From Nectonema munidae (Eukaryota; Nematomorpha; Nectonematoida; Nectonematidae): a stretch of 64,000 nucleotides of DNA. Below the pieces are notes generated by a model. It saw only the letters and a program-made list of their open reading frames with translations. It was not told where the DNA came from and ran no database searches. The translations under genes were made by a program, and so were the position numbers. Numbering within the stretch: position 1 is the first letter of the stretch; each line of letters opens with the position of its first letter. Location of the stretch: contig JAUIRK010000964.1 of the NCBI GenBank assembly GCA_030549495.1, positions 186,001 through 250,000 of the forward strand, in the 5' to 3' direction. Below are positions 39,801 through 48,419 of the stretch, piece after piece.

Positions 39801-42800
39801 ACTCTAATTCTTTATGCCTTCTATTATTTTGAAATTATTCTGAGAACAGACGGTTCCATTTTAAAATAGTGAAAATTGCTTTATTAGTTTATTTTGTTTC
39901 CTTTCTCTCTTATGTTAATTATGTAGCAAATTTTTCAATTTTGAGTAAATGGTAAGGTGCAGCGGGTGTATTTTCATTGACAAGGCACTGATGTACCGCT
40001 TATGTCAAACTATGAACAAATTAGTATCGATGAGGAGCTGAGTCCATCATCTCAACCAACCTGACATGCCACCCATAGAGTATGCTGTAGAGGATACGTC
40101 AAATTAGTTTTCAAAAAACTTAAGTTATGCTCTAAAAAATTTTGAGTTTTTGTTAAAGCTCTATAACTTTTTCTGAAATAAAAGTTATTTTACTTTTTGT
40201 AAATTTTTGTAGCTTGTATGAATTTAGCTTTTAAACTATTTTTGAATGATGCTGAGTAAAATGAAATAATGTGATCTTAATTTTTTGTTTGCACAATTAT
40301 AACTTTATTCTATACCCTTGCCCCTGAATTAATCACATTTTTTCATATAAACATCGCAGGGTGTCTAGTAGACTCTTTGTCTTTAGACTACATTCACTCA
40401 TATAAAACTATCCAACCTTCAGTTATTTGTTTTCTCCATGAATCAAATATCCTTTGATCAATTCCTGTAATGTGCTTGGTAGACTACTTCATTTTTCGAA
40501 TGAAAAGCTAAATTTGATAATTGCAACAAAAAAATTTCGCCCCCCAATAATTTTGAGAATGTGCGCCCCTGATCTGGACAGTCCTCATTATAAATATCTT
40601 CAATCACATCAAAAGGATTTCTTACCAATTTACTGTTGGTAATATTGAAATCTATCTTTTGGAAGCTTTCTCAAATCTTGTCAGGTGATCTCTAATGCCT
40701 GTCTTAATATGGTTATAATTTTGGTATCTATGTGGGTAAGTAAGTTGGTGTGTTCAATCAATTCTCCGATCGAGGAATATACTGATCGAAGAATTTAGCG
40801 TCGATGAGTTTAAAATTAACCATTCCCAAAAAATATAGATTCATTAACCCACTGGGGTAATTTACCCCTATGTTGGGAAACACTGATCTAAACCTAAACC
40901 AACTAATTCTGCTATTTTTCAGTACATATTTATATTAATCGACTCCCGGCATTTTGCAGTATCCATGAATATAAACATTTATATAAAATCTAATAAATGT
41001 TCTATACTTTAATAAATACTTTTTTTCCTTTGACATTGGAATTTACTCAAAAGTGTGATACAGTTATTATTTTTTATTGACCGTAATTTTTTCTTTCAAA
41101 AGTGTTTTACAAATTTTAGTTGGGTAAGAAGATGCAAACAGGCATTATATAAAGTGGCATTACTTAAAACAAAAAGTGATCGCAAAAAGAGAAATTACAC
41201 GGATTCTTTAGCATTTAACATATTCAACAATCTAAAACATCCAATAAACGAAAAATTAGTAATGGTAGGGAAAATTATATAAATTTCACAATTACAAGAC
41301 GAAGAAAAGAATTTGCCTATAGTCCAATAAAATCGCTTTCCCCCAATTATTCAAATTTCAAAAATAAATAATTATTTATCACAGACGAGGAATACACTCT
41401 AATCTAAGCGCTTCATGTATTTTCAATACATTATCCGAATCATGAATACATAAACATAGGAAATCAATAAAAAAAACAGAGCAAACCTATCACGATCGCG
41501 CACCTTTACTCTTATACTCAAATTTTTGTAGATTATGAGCTCCATTATAAGGATCGTAAAGTATGAAACAATTTACTCAGAACTGTCAAGATTGTCTTTT
41601 GTTTTGTTGAAGAAAAATGTTATTCGAGACAGTATATAGTTTGAGTCGGGAACACTTTGCCATAAAAAATGATCATCTGAAATCGTAGAGATGAAAAGCG
41701 ACGAAAGAGAGTCGCTTTTGTTGAAAAATTGAAGAGGAAAAGTGGAAGACAACTCATTCATAGATTCACCATCGTTTGGTACATCTATCTTTGAAATGAC
41801 TTGCAAAGGAATAATGACTTTTAGTTCTACATTCTAAACAATAATGCACACATCACCAAATATACACCCACGTAAACATTATTGATTAGTAATTTTTAGG
41901 GCAATTAAATATCGACGCAAAAATCATGACCTAGAAGAAAAAATTGGCATAAAATTGAAATTATTATTTAATTATTTTATATGAGTAATAGCATTTTTTT
42001 GGAAAATGAATCGATAAAAAATTAAATTATTAAAATATTTTTAAAGGAGACTTAAAGTAAAATATAAATTAGTTTTTGATAAAGTAAAAATCAAAAATTT
42101 TTTCTAAAGTTTTTTAAGCAATGAAGCTTAGAGTAAGCAAAGAAATTTAACTTTTTAATGCCTGGTTATGAAAATTGATTGTCAATTTACCTTTTATAGA
42201 GAGTTTTTAAATAAAGAACACAATATTTTATTTTATGGGACACGGGTACCCCTAGTGAGCGTAAAAGGCAAAAGAAATATCAAAAATAAAACAAAATGCC
42301 ATTTAAAAAATTAGGAAGAAGAATTTATCATAAAAATATTCTTAAAGAAATATTTCGCTAATACAAAAAATTGGCTTATTGACCTATAAAAAATTTCATC
42401 TAACAATTTCAAAAACGTTAATAAAAATGGCCTAATTGACTTTCTGTTTTATTAATTATAAATGAATATTAATATCTAAAATATTTTTGAAAAAAATTTG
42501 CATTCTATTATTTAGCCTTTGGTTTTCTGATTAGTTTGACAATTCTTTCCTTTACGACTAATGCCAAAAACTAATGCACCAAATCATTAATCATTAAGAT
42601 GGTCTTTTAAACATATGATGCTATATATAAATATAACGTAGGGGCTCAAATCCTCAAAATTATTTAGGCGGGGCTTTTTTTTATTATCATTTTTAAAATT
42701 TATTTCAAAAGAGCTTTCACAAATTACATTGGAGGAGTGAAACGTCGCCCCTCGCGTATATGCGTTCCTGATGATATAAATTTATGTTAAAAGAATTTGT

Positions 42801-45800
42801 GTCTGAACTCAACTGTAAAACAACTAAAGTAATATGGAAAATCAAAAGCCAAACAAGTATTTTAATGATATAAAATTGAATAAATTCACAATTATTAGTG
42901 GAGCGAAAGGCTTTTCCACCCACCCCCCCTGCACCAGAAGCGCGCCCCTGATATAACTTATATAGCACTATATTGTGCCAAAAGCTAAATATTTACCTCA
43001 AAATGGAGATATAAATAAGCCATACTTGAATGGAACTGAGGATTTCATAACAAAATATCTACTTTGAAAGTCCATTAAAAAAATAAAAGAAAGAAGAAAC
43101 ATTGCCAAAATAAATGCCTGTCCTTGATGCATAAATAAGTACAACTTTGATATATAAAATTATTTCAAAAAAAATAAAATGATAGAACTTACCTTACTAT
43201 CAAAGCAAACAAAATTTTCAGACACATACAAGGTACCAGACAAGAAAGATTTGTTAAATGGCAGCCATATGTTACAATCCACATTTCCATCCAACTTTTC
43301 TTTACACGGTAGACAAAAGAGTAATCTGGAGAATGTAATACATATTACATAATTAGATAGATATAAAAAATAAATACAATTGAAACTTGCATTGCCGAAT
43401 GTTCTTTTTTGAGGATGATAATTATTTTTGGAAGTACAGTGATACTTCTTTGAAACAAAATTTAAGGGGAATTTTTTTATTTCACTATAATAGAAAACTT
43501 CTTTTGTTTTATATTTAAAAGAAAAAGAGAAAATTAATGTGTTAAATCAAAATTTTGTAATTTTTTTCAACAAATATAAATAGTTTTGAGTAAAATAACT
43601 AAATGATCATTAAATTCTCCATAATTTAAAATATTACACTTTCATTACACGACTTGAAGAAATTTGAAGTATATAAAGGCATTAATATGCGTCTGCATTC
43701 CAAATAAAATAATCAATACGAGTTTTTAGTAATTCATTCTATTCTTTTATGGGAGACGAAAATTTATATTGATTAATATAATTTAAAACTGTTTAGTGCT
43801 TCTAAATTTATGAAAATGAAAAAACCTCGCTATATAAAAAGAAAAGAGGTTCAATTCAGCCTAATTTATGTAATCCAAGAAGCGCATTTAAATTAATCAA
43901 ATAATTCTTTCAAACTGCTGAATGAATATCCTCTAGAACCATGATTAAACGTCTTGATAAGAAAAATCTTGACAAGTTAAACGTCAAAAAAAATCACTGA
44001 TAATTTTTCTTTAAGTAACAAATTTATGCCACTTTCTAAAAATGACATAAAATAGCGTTTTATATACATTTTTAAAGTTTGTTTGAAATTTCATAAGTTG
44101 ATAATAATTATATTCATAAAGTTTGACATTCATGGGGTTCTTAAAAAATAAAAGCACTAATTAGAGGTCCGTGGCAGAAAAAAGGTTGCGACACATTTCC
44201 CTTTAGCTAAAGTCACATTTTCCTTATGTAGGAACATTTCATAATATCGACTAAAATTTCTGTTCAAAAGATTTTCAAAGAAAGTTCTTTACAAAAATAG
44301 TCAATACAAATATCTTTATAATGAGATATTATAAAGACACCATAGAGGAGTGGTTCTTAACCTTTTTAAGAAAAGGACCCGTTGAAAAATTCCACTTAAA
44401 TTTTGGACCCTGTTATTAAAAGACACATCACTTTATGTTCTTACATTTTATAGATATGTTAACAATTTTGGAACGTATAACATCATTTGAAAAAGATATT
44501 GCTTTAATTTTTGTTCTATGCCACACATTAGCTCACCCATCTTTAAAGCGCAAGATTTTATTAGAGTTTGCCCAATAGTATGTGCCTTTTTTGCTTGGCA
44601 ATGAAATAAGCAAATTTGTAGGAAGCTTCAATCAATGGTTTCTGAGGTGCAGCAAATCAAAATTTTCTAAAGGCTTCATTTTTAAAAGGGGAACTTTTTT
44701 TCAAAAAGCATATCAGTATTATCTGAAGCGTATTCAGAACGAGAACAATTAAGATGTTTTTTTAGTTTTGATGGCGTCAATTTTGAACGACCACTAAGAA
44801 CTCCATTACATATATTGTTTGATACAAGCGGACTTAGCTAACTTTTATTTCTGGATGAAAAAATATCATGCTACTTTTATCTCTTTTGATGTAAAAAGAG
44901 AAATAGTCATACTAAAAAACATAAAACATTATTATCACAAATAGATTTATTTTCAGCTTTTCTATATTGATTATCTCAAATAAGGATTTGGATTTCTTCA
45001 AAATGGGGATATGCAAGTCCCTCAAAGTGTCAGTTGTTATAAAACGTTAAGCAACGATGCTGTGATACCGTCTCGTCTAGAACGTCACTTGAAAATAACA
45101 CATCCTGCACTTGCAAATAAACCACTGCTGTCCAAGCTTCTTATGAAATAGCCTTGTTAATCACAAAGACTAAAAAAGCCATGATATTAGAGGAAACTTT
45201 GATAAAACCAAGTTTTCTTCGTGCATCTGAATTCGTTTTAGGAAAAGACTGTTCAAAGAAGCTTTCTCGCATTTCTTAGTCGAATGATACAATAAAAAAG
45301 GATTGATGAACTTTCTCACGACATCAAAGTTCAAGTTTTGAGGTAAATTAAGGACTCGCCGCGTCTTGCCATTCAATGCGATGAAACAACGGACATAACA
45401 CAGTGTTCTCAATTAATAGTTTATGCTAGTTTTTTTCAAGTAATGGTATGAGAGATGAAATGTTGTTTTGTGACTCTTTGGAAAGCTGTACAACTTTATC
45501 AGCCATTTTTGAAGTTGTCTCTGAATTTTTGGTAGAAAATCAACTTTCATGGAATTCACTTGCTGTTGTGTGTATGATGGAGCTCCAGCTATGTTGGGCT
45601 TGCAGTCTGGATTTACTGCTATGTTAAAAGAAAAGAATGAATCTATTGCAGTTACTCTGATCATGAAGCTTTAGCATCTCGAACATTGCCTTCTGAAATG
45701 AATGAGGTTCTGAGTTTACCCATTGTTGTCAATTTTATCAAAAGCGGAGCTTTGAATTGTCGTCTTTTCAAGCTTTTGTGTGACGATATGGGAGCAGAGA

Positions 45801-48138
45801 GCCGCGCATTGCTTTTTTACACAAAACACATTGTTTATCAAAAGGTAACATGCTTAGGAGGCTTTATGATTTACGAAATGAAGTAGAAATCTTTTTGGAT
45901 TAACAAAAGAAAAAAGATCTCTGTGTTAGGTTCAAATCATCCGCTTTTCAACTATCCTTAGCTTATCTTGTGAATGTTTTTGAAGCCTTGAATGCTTTCA
46001 ATTTTAAACTGTGGGGAAGAAACATCAATATTTTGACACACCATGAGACAATTCGAACCTTCATAGCTAAGCTAGATCTCTGGAAGTGTCGAATTCAGCA
46101 AGAGAATGTAGCCAGCTTTAGTCATTTCGACTCAGTTATAAATCAAAATGTTCTGAATCATGATTTGAAAAAATAAATAATTACAAATCTAAAAAATTTT
46201 AAAGCAGAATTTATGAAATACTTCCCAGATGTAGATAAAAATCAAGAAGCCTGAAAGTTTATTATAAATCCATTTCATAGTGAAGTTGAAGATGTTTTAG
46301 ATGATGCGCAAGAAGAGTTTCTTGAATTAAAATTTAACTCTATTGCTGAAAATGATTTTAAAGAACTTGATCTCGAAGCTTTCTGGATAAATTATCTTCT
46401 TATCTATCCAAAAATAGCACATAAAGCTCTAAAGGTTTTGGTTCTTTTTGGATCAACCTATCTCCGTGAAGCTGCGTTTTCGGCTTTATTTTCAATTAAA
46501 ACAAAATCAATAAATAGACTCGACGTAGAAAATGCTTTACGCTGCGCTATTTCTGGTATTGAACCACGTATTCAAGAAATAGTGGCAAAAAACAATGTCA
46601 AAAATCTTACTAATAAAAAATTAAAAAGAATTATGTTGATTTTTTGAAATAATGCTGAGTACGAATGATAAATATTATAAAGATTTGGAATCAAACTTAT
46701 ACGTTGTGTATGAAACTTCAGTTTAGCCAAGGTCAAAATTATTACTTGATAATTAAAATGGGGGTAAACATCTAAATGGTAAGGACGCGTAATAAAATAA
46801 GGGTCTAGGGGGGAGGAAAGAAAAGGTTAAGAAAGACTGATCTAAGCGATAACTCAAAAATAGATAAAATGATAAAATGCACAAGTCATATTTATCGATG
46901 GATGAAATGATGATCAAATATTAGGGAAAGCAGAGCAGCATCAAAAATTTGAAATATTATCTTATGGGGTAAAAAATAGGTATTCAAAAGTTGGCAAGAG
47001 AGAGAGAGAGAGGAACAAAAATGAGCAAAAGTTGCATGACGTAATTTATGAAAGCTCCCTAATTAGAAATATTATATTTAATGGAATTTAATGGAGTGAC
47101 ATAAATTTATCATAACTTTGAAAGCTAAAATTTAACAATTATTAATAATAATCAGAAAAAACATTTAAGAATAATTTTTTTTAGTTTTTAATTGACTTTG
47201 AAAATTAGATATAAAAAACCAGTAAAAAATGGAAATTTGTAAATTGTATGTCTGAAATTTGATTTAAAAAATAAGATAAGAAAGTATGTCAACTGGAGAC
47301 AAATAAAGAGAGTGTCATACATGGACCCCCTTAGACGCAGCCGTGGACCCATCAGGAGATCCCGGGTTAAGAACCAATAATGCTTTAAGTTGGTTCTTTG
47401 CTGCTTAAAGATACAAAAATGAATGGGTTAGTGGTGCATCAGCGTTTTTCCTCTTCTAAAATAAAATTTTGTGATTTATATACAAAAATACATATTAGTT
47501 TTGATAACATAGTATGATTAAGTGTTAGTGTATGGATACTTTTTTATACATTATAATATACTAGTAGTAGTTGACTAACACACCTCAGTGAAGAAATAAG
47601 AGTAGATTATAGAGTAATTGAATGAAAATAGTAACCCTTGATGGTGTATCTAATCGAGGACGATGGACGCGACACTAAGGGGAGTGGAAGTCAAATCATC
47701 CAAATCAAGGTGGCACCTTTTCTTGAAATAAGCGATGACCTGATATAAAAAACATTTAGTGCATTTTCTATAGCAGCCGGCATACATTAAAAGAAGGATG
47801 AGTTATAAACGAAATAAGTCTAAACAAAACCTGTATATTTGACTACGAGCTTTCGCATCCAAATCTCGCTTAAGAAGCGGAATATTTGATAACTTGTCAT
47901 TTTTATTTATTTTCAGATTTAAAAGAGAAGACTGATTTTTAAAAGCGCTTGACGGCTCTTCTTTCGAATCAACATAGTCAGTTTTTTTTTGTTGAAGCGA
48001 TTCATTGGGATAGGACTGGAAGAACTCTGATTCCTGATGATACGATTCTTCAGAGATTAGCGTTTGCATTGCAACACTTGTAAGCTGTTCCATCAGTGAT
48101 AGAGTTTCATTGATGCGAATAAATAGGAAAAAAATTTT
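15417..48138 (-). CDS. TBC1D9: TBC1D9/TBC1D8-family Rab GTPase-activating protein, twelve exons, N-terminus missing
   Basis: A RabGAP with two GRAM domains, a TBC domain and an EF-hand. Exons (high to low): 48138-47831, 43325-43193, 41833-41577, 37758-37658, 37490-37267, 36307-36213, 31600-31381, 30116-29907, 29202-29023, 21361-21254, 18925-17689, 15631-15417. All introns are GT-AG and all phases agree, giving 1,095 residues plus stop. The TBC catalytic pair is present: the arginine finger in IERDLHR (IxxDxxR) and the glutamine finger in GYCQ (YxQ). One EF-hand loop, [12 protein letters not shown], keeps D1, D3, D5, G6 and I8, with Asp rather than Glu at position 12. Order and sequence follow animal TBC1D9 to the C-terminal block [18 protein letters not shown]. 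About 200-250 residues (N-terminus and most of GRAM1) have no exon found in the window. Introns of 4-8 kb hold transposons; the smallest is 167 nt. TBC1D8, TBC1D9 and TBC1D9B derive from one invertebrate gene, so the symbol marks the family. Confidence 0.93.
16190..16396 (-). mobile_element. tRNA-derived SINE
   Basis: On the minus strand the head reads GGGGTGTGAGTAAGGTTGG, resembling a polymerase III A box and D-arm. About 40 bases on comes TTGGGTTCGATCCCCCA, with a B box (GGTTCGATCCC) in a T-arm-like stem. A body of about 130 bp follows and recurs in part at 39950-40076. It lies within the last intron of the RabGAP gene in the same orientation. Too long after the T-arm and lacking a clean acceptor stem for a real tRNA gene. 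Confidence 0.7.
16414..16447 (-). mobile_element. Extra SINE head segment
   Basis: Repeats cccagtatctaacgaacc then ttactcacgcccct, nearly the same as the head just to its left. This indicates a local duplication or a second truncated insertion. Confidence 0.6.
17689..18925 (-). CDS. TBC1D9: RabGAP exon: EF-hand region, 412-codon exon
   Basis: Starts [20 protein letters not shown]. It then carries [20 protein letters not shown] (human DRHDPSLPYLEQYRIDFEQF), the EF-hand loop, and a long Ser/Asn-rich tail with a second conserved helix [20 protein letters not shown]. This one exon covers what vertebrates split into several, suggesting intron loss or an ancestrally long exon. Ends one base into a codon at donor GTAAGA. 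Confidence 0.95.
19088..19311. repeat. Perfect 81-bp inverted repeat with a 62-bp spacer
   Basis: Arms 19088-19168 and 19231-19311 are exact reverse complements over all 81 bases by eye, including the block gttggctccccttac and its complement. The end of the right arm is the start of the tandem array that follows. It sits within a 2.3-kb intron of the RabGAP gene. Confidence 0.95.
19304..19790. repeat. Tandem array, period about 150-160 bp, three copies
   Basis: Units begin gattattTGACAAATATAA near 19304, 19457, 19618 and (partial) 19767. Copies share aaatcgtgcaaattgcaaag and gaggtagcaaaatatgaac almost unchanged and differ mainly by short indels around the 'tttttgattttttaaag' segment, so the array is young. 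Confidence 0.9.
19843..20224. repeat. 28-bp minisatellite in two blocks
   Basis: Six contiguous units of 28 bp run 20057-20224; the core is atcatcgtagtatacagg followed by ttggagatga. Three looser units lie at 19843-19930. Same intron as the inverted repeat. Confidence 0.93.
21254..21361 (-). CDS. TBC1D9: RabGAP exon: post-TBC helical linker
   Basis: Thirty-six codons, [20 protein letters not shown] then [16 protein letters not shown], matching human EVDIFRLIRTSYEKFGTIRA then DLIEQMRFKQRLKVIQ. It lies alone between two transposon-rich introns of 7.7 and 2.3 kb. Confidence 0.92.
22330..23150 (+). mobile_element. LINE reverse transcriptase fragment (Jockey/CR1-like)
   Basis: Readable as [19 protein letters not shown], then [20 protein letters not shown], then [10 protein letters not shown]. 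This gives the RT blocks with 'GxPQ.S.LSP.LF' and the catalytic YADD, and continues to a thumb-like part near 22900. Base composition is richer in C than the surroundings, which suggests a younger insertion. It is interrupted by stops. It lies in the 7.7-kb RabGAP intron. Confidence 0.8.
24200..24420 (-). mobile_element. LINE reverse transcriptase fragment, second family
   Basis: Minus-strand frame 24415-24203 reads [20 protein letters not shown] and then [10 protein letters not shown]. These correspond to RT blocks 'GL.QGSVLSPLLF..V...L' and 'LLYADDLV', with the catalytic YADD replaced by YSGD. Decayed. Likely the same family as the fragments at 7 kb and 50.5 kb. Confidence 0.65.
24421..25600. 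other. Intron sequence; nothing recognised
   Basis: No exon-like match, paired termini or array could be supported. Some may be more of the LINE on the minus strand, too decayed to call. Confidence 0.35.
25912..28730 (-). mobile_element. piggyBac element 1, transposase nearly whole
   Basis: Minus-strand transposase in two overlapping frames, 27661-27125 (acidic N-terminal region) and 27183-25912 (core). They are joined by what looks like one frameshift at a T run near 27170. All three catalytic Asp contexts are present: [20 protein letters not shown] and MGGVDRSNQ. The C-terminus has the cysteine-rich finger [20 protein letters not shown]. An in-frame ten-residue duplication ([10 protein letters not shown] twice) comes from a 30-bp tandem repeat near 26370-26430. 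A likely right terminus, CATTAATGGGTTAA, ends at 28734 with the TTAA target; the left terminus was not resolved. The (CA)n tract lies between gene and end. Inserted in the RabGAP intron, same orientation. Confidence 0.85.
27714..27810. repeat. (CA)n microsatellite
   Basis: About 48 uninterrupted CA dinucleotides. Long and pure, hence probably polymorphic. Confidence 0.98.
29023..29202 (-). CDS. TBC1D9: RabGAP exon: end of TBC and linker
   Basis: Sixty codons starting [20 protein letters not shown] (human LALAVLDANVDKLLNCKDDG) followed by the YLDGITNK block. Phase 0 on both sides; donor GTAAAT. Confidence 0.92.
29907..30116 (-). CDS. TBC1D9: RabGAP exon: TBC C-terminal half
   Basis: Seventy codons from [20 protein letters not shown] to [13 protein letters not shown]. 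They match human VVGALVDQGVFEELARDYVP to DCFFYEGIKVIFQ, including the invariant-looking [10 protein letters not shown]. block. Confidence 0.97.
30561..30800. mobile_element. Possible MITE in a RabGAP intron
   Basis: Left end CAGTAGCGGATTCAAAAGG at 30561 and a loosely matching inverted end near 30785-30805 (gcgctccagatccagtg). The pairing is weak and no target duplication was matched. Confidence 0.3.
31381..31600 (-). CDS. TBC1D9: RabGAP exon: TBC glutamine finger
   Basis: Encodes [20 protein letters not shown] and then [24 protein letters not shown] is the YxQ motif supplying the catalytic Gln. Ends [13 protein letters not shown] before donor GTAAGC. Confidence 0.97.
31938..34804 (-). mobile_element. 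piggyBac element 2, broken, with a nested MITE
   Basis: Terminal inverted repeats CCCATTAGTGCCCA at 31938 and TGGGCACTAATGGG ending at 34804. The right flank is TTAA (34805-34808); the left flank has decayed to aaat. Minus-strand transposase pieces lie at 34438-34247, 34283-33924, 34033-33371 and 33384-32863, separated by about three frameshifts. Catalytic contexts are readable: [20 protein letters not shown] and [10 protein letters not shown]. It differs clearly from element 1, so it is another family. The motif 'gcccaatgttcctctaga' recurs near both ends and as a palindrome near 32697-32737. It lies in the RabGAP intron between the arginine- and glutamine-finger exons. Confidence 0.85.
31975..32363. 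mobile_element. hAT-type MITE nested in piggyBac element 2
   Basis: A 389-bp non-coding insert with perfect 8-bp target duplications ctctagag at 31967-31974 and 32364-32371. Termini AAGGGGCCGGGAACC and GGTTCCTGACCTCTG are inverted at 11 of 15 positions. The interior has 'gagccat' repeats such as ggctcgcgagc. It is younger than the piggyBac that hosts it. Confidence 0.88.
35471..35695 (-). other. Unrecognised open frame in an intron
   Basis: Open for about 75 codons on the minus strand: [20 protein letters not shown], then [20 protein letters not shown], ending [11 protein letters not shown]. Composition looks protein-like (Ser/Arg/Lys/Leu-rich, balanced codons), unlike the AT noise around it. 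No splice sites fit the RabGAP phases (previous exon ends phase 2, next starts phase 2), and no such segment exists in TBC1D9 relatives. Possibly a captured gene fragment or pseudogene exon. Confidence 0.3.
36213..36307 (-). CDS. TBC1D9: RabGAP exon: TBC arginine finger
   Basis: Encodes [20 protein letters not shown] and then [18 protein letters not shown] is the IxxDxxR motif whose Arg enters the Rab active site. Ends two bases into the final Arg codon. Confidence 0.92.
37267..37490 (-). CDS. TBC1D9: RabGAP exon: start of the TBC domain
   Basis: Encodes [20 protein letters not shown] and then [20 protein letters not shown], matching human WKIHFAEYGQGICMYRTEKT and LVLKGIPESMRGELWLLLSG. This carries the TBC entry motif GIPxxLRGExW. 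Confidence 0.95.
37658..37758 (-). CDS. TBC1D9: RabGAP exon: linker
   Basis: Short exon of 33 full codons, [16 protein letters not shown] onwards, poorly conserved as expected for the linker between GRAM2 and TBC. Accepted because acceptor TATTTAG, donor GTAAGT and phases on both sides fit exactly. Confidence 0.75.
38759..38954. mobile_element. hAT-type MITE
   Basis: A 196-bp non-coding unit with ends CAGTGACGTAGC and GGCTACACCATTG. It is flanked by cttctctc (38751-38758) and cttctgtc (38955-38962), a 7/8 match of 8-bp target duplications. In the 3.8-kb RabGAP intron. Confidence 0.8.
39441..39713. mobile_element. MITE with perfect 8-bp target duplication
   Basis: A 273-bp unit flanked on both sides by gttagttt (39433-39440 and 39714-39721). 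Terminal inverted repeats GGTCCTCGGACATTT and AAATGTCTGTCGACC. Internally 'cgccccattattttcataagaca' is repeated directly beside the left end. Non-coding; the 8-bp duplication favours a hAT relative. Confidence 0.85.
39950..40076 (-). mobile_element. Diverged SINE copy, tRNA-like head shortened
   Basis: The body parallels the SINE at 16190: 'ggtgcagcgggtgtattttc', 'aggcactgatgtaccgctta', 'ctcaaccaacctgacatgcc'. The B-box part is missing, so it is an internally deleted or older copy. Confidence 0.5.
40840..40885. mobile_element. hAT right-end fragment
   Basis: Contains the palindrome GGGGTAATTTACCCC, then TGTTGGGAAACACTG, the usual layout of a hAT 3' terminus. No left end found. Another scrap with end GTGCGCCCCTG lies at about 40560-40570. 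Confidence 0.5.
41577..41833 (-). CDS. TBC1D9: RabGAP exon: GRAM2, second half
   Basis: Starts [17 protein letters not shown] (human NLCSLIIPLREVTIVEK) and ends with the helix region before the inter-domain linker. The donor is placed at GAGTAAAT so that two bases remain, which the next exon completes as Glu. Confidence 0.85.
42639..42950. mobile_element. hAT-type MITE
   Basis: A 312-bp unit with ends TAGGGGCTC and GCGCGCCCCTG. It is flanked by atataacg (42631-42638) and atataact (42951-42958), 7 of 8 matching and fitting nnnTAnnn. The frame inside has no recognisable product. In the RabGAP intron between the GRAM2 exons. Confidence 0.75.
43193..43325 (-). CDS. TBC1D9: RabGAP exon: GRAM2, first half
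   Basis: Encodes [20 protein letters not shown] and ends [13 protein letters not shown], the start of the second GRAM domain (human FRLPKDEKLDGHTDCTLW...). Donor GTAAGT. Completes the Arg codon split with the previous exon. Confidence 0.92.
44348..46839 (+). mobile_element. hAT transposon (ZBED5/SCAND3-like), decayed
   Basis: Termini AGTGGTTCTTAACCTTTT (from 44349) and AAAAGGTTAAGAAAGACT(G) ending at 46839 are inverted with two mismatches. Flanking octamers ccatagag and atctaagc both have central TA but do not match, so the target duplication has decayed or been rearranged. Plus-strand transposase pieces in order: [17 protein letters not shown] (first catalytic Asp context), [40 protein letters not shown], and the C-terminal dimerisation region [20 protein letters not shown]. 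Numerous stops and frameshifts. Lies in the 4.5-kb RabGAP intron, opposite strand. Confidence 0.85.
46997..47013. repeat. Short (GA)n tract
   Basis: About eight GA dinucleotides in a row, just outside the decayed hAT element. Confidence 0.8.
47325..47380. mobile_element. hAT terminal fragment
   Basis: Contains 'tggaccc...gatcccgggttaagaacca', a hAT right-end layout similar to the left end at 63519, without a partner. Remnant of a separate insertion. Confidence 0.55.
47831..48138 (-). CDS. TBC1D9: RabGAP exon: end of GRAM1 and linker
   Basis: Starts [20 protein letters not shown], matching the human FFSVFLNINETFKLMEQLA at the end of the first GRAM domain. Continues through a low-complexity Ser/Glu/Lys linker to [15 protein letters not shown], matching LKRDLDARAKSERYR. 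Starts in phase 0 after TATATTTTAG and ends two bases into an Arg codon. Confidence 0.9.
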
Positions 48139-48246
48139 CTAAAATATAAATTTATGTGCCTACAATTTATATGCGAAGTTTGCATTTTATTTCCATTTGT
48201 TTTCTTGAATATCAGTTGGTGGGTGCTCAAAACGGTTTCTGTTTTC

Positions 48247-48410
48247 TATTTAACATCTGGATCACTACTTTGTTTATCAGCAGGCTTAAAAATACATTCA
48301 TAAAATGTTTCCTTAGGAATCATTCTAATGTCAGGCAATGAAGCAGGGTCCTCACATATTGGGGTAAAAATTGATGTGGCATCTAATGGAGATGAATTTT
48401 GACGGCGTCA
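48247..48410 (-). other. Unassigned minus-strand open stretch
   Basis: Open for about 53 codons: NSSPLDATSIFTPICEDPAS followed by LPDIRMIPKETFYECIFKPA. It lies just upstream of the first located RabGAP exon but does not match the GRAM1 sequence expected there, and no fitting splice pair was found. Unknown. Confidence 0.25.
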
Positions 48411-48419
48411 TTAAAAACT

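Noticed and set aside
44348-47380. One large hAT element ending at the GGTTAAGAACCA near 47370
   Set aside because: The end at 46839 pairs better with the left terminus over 18 bases; the later sequence is treated as a separate fragment.
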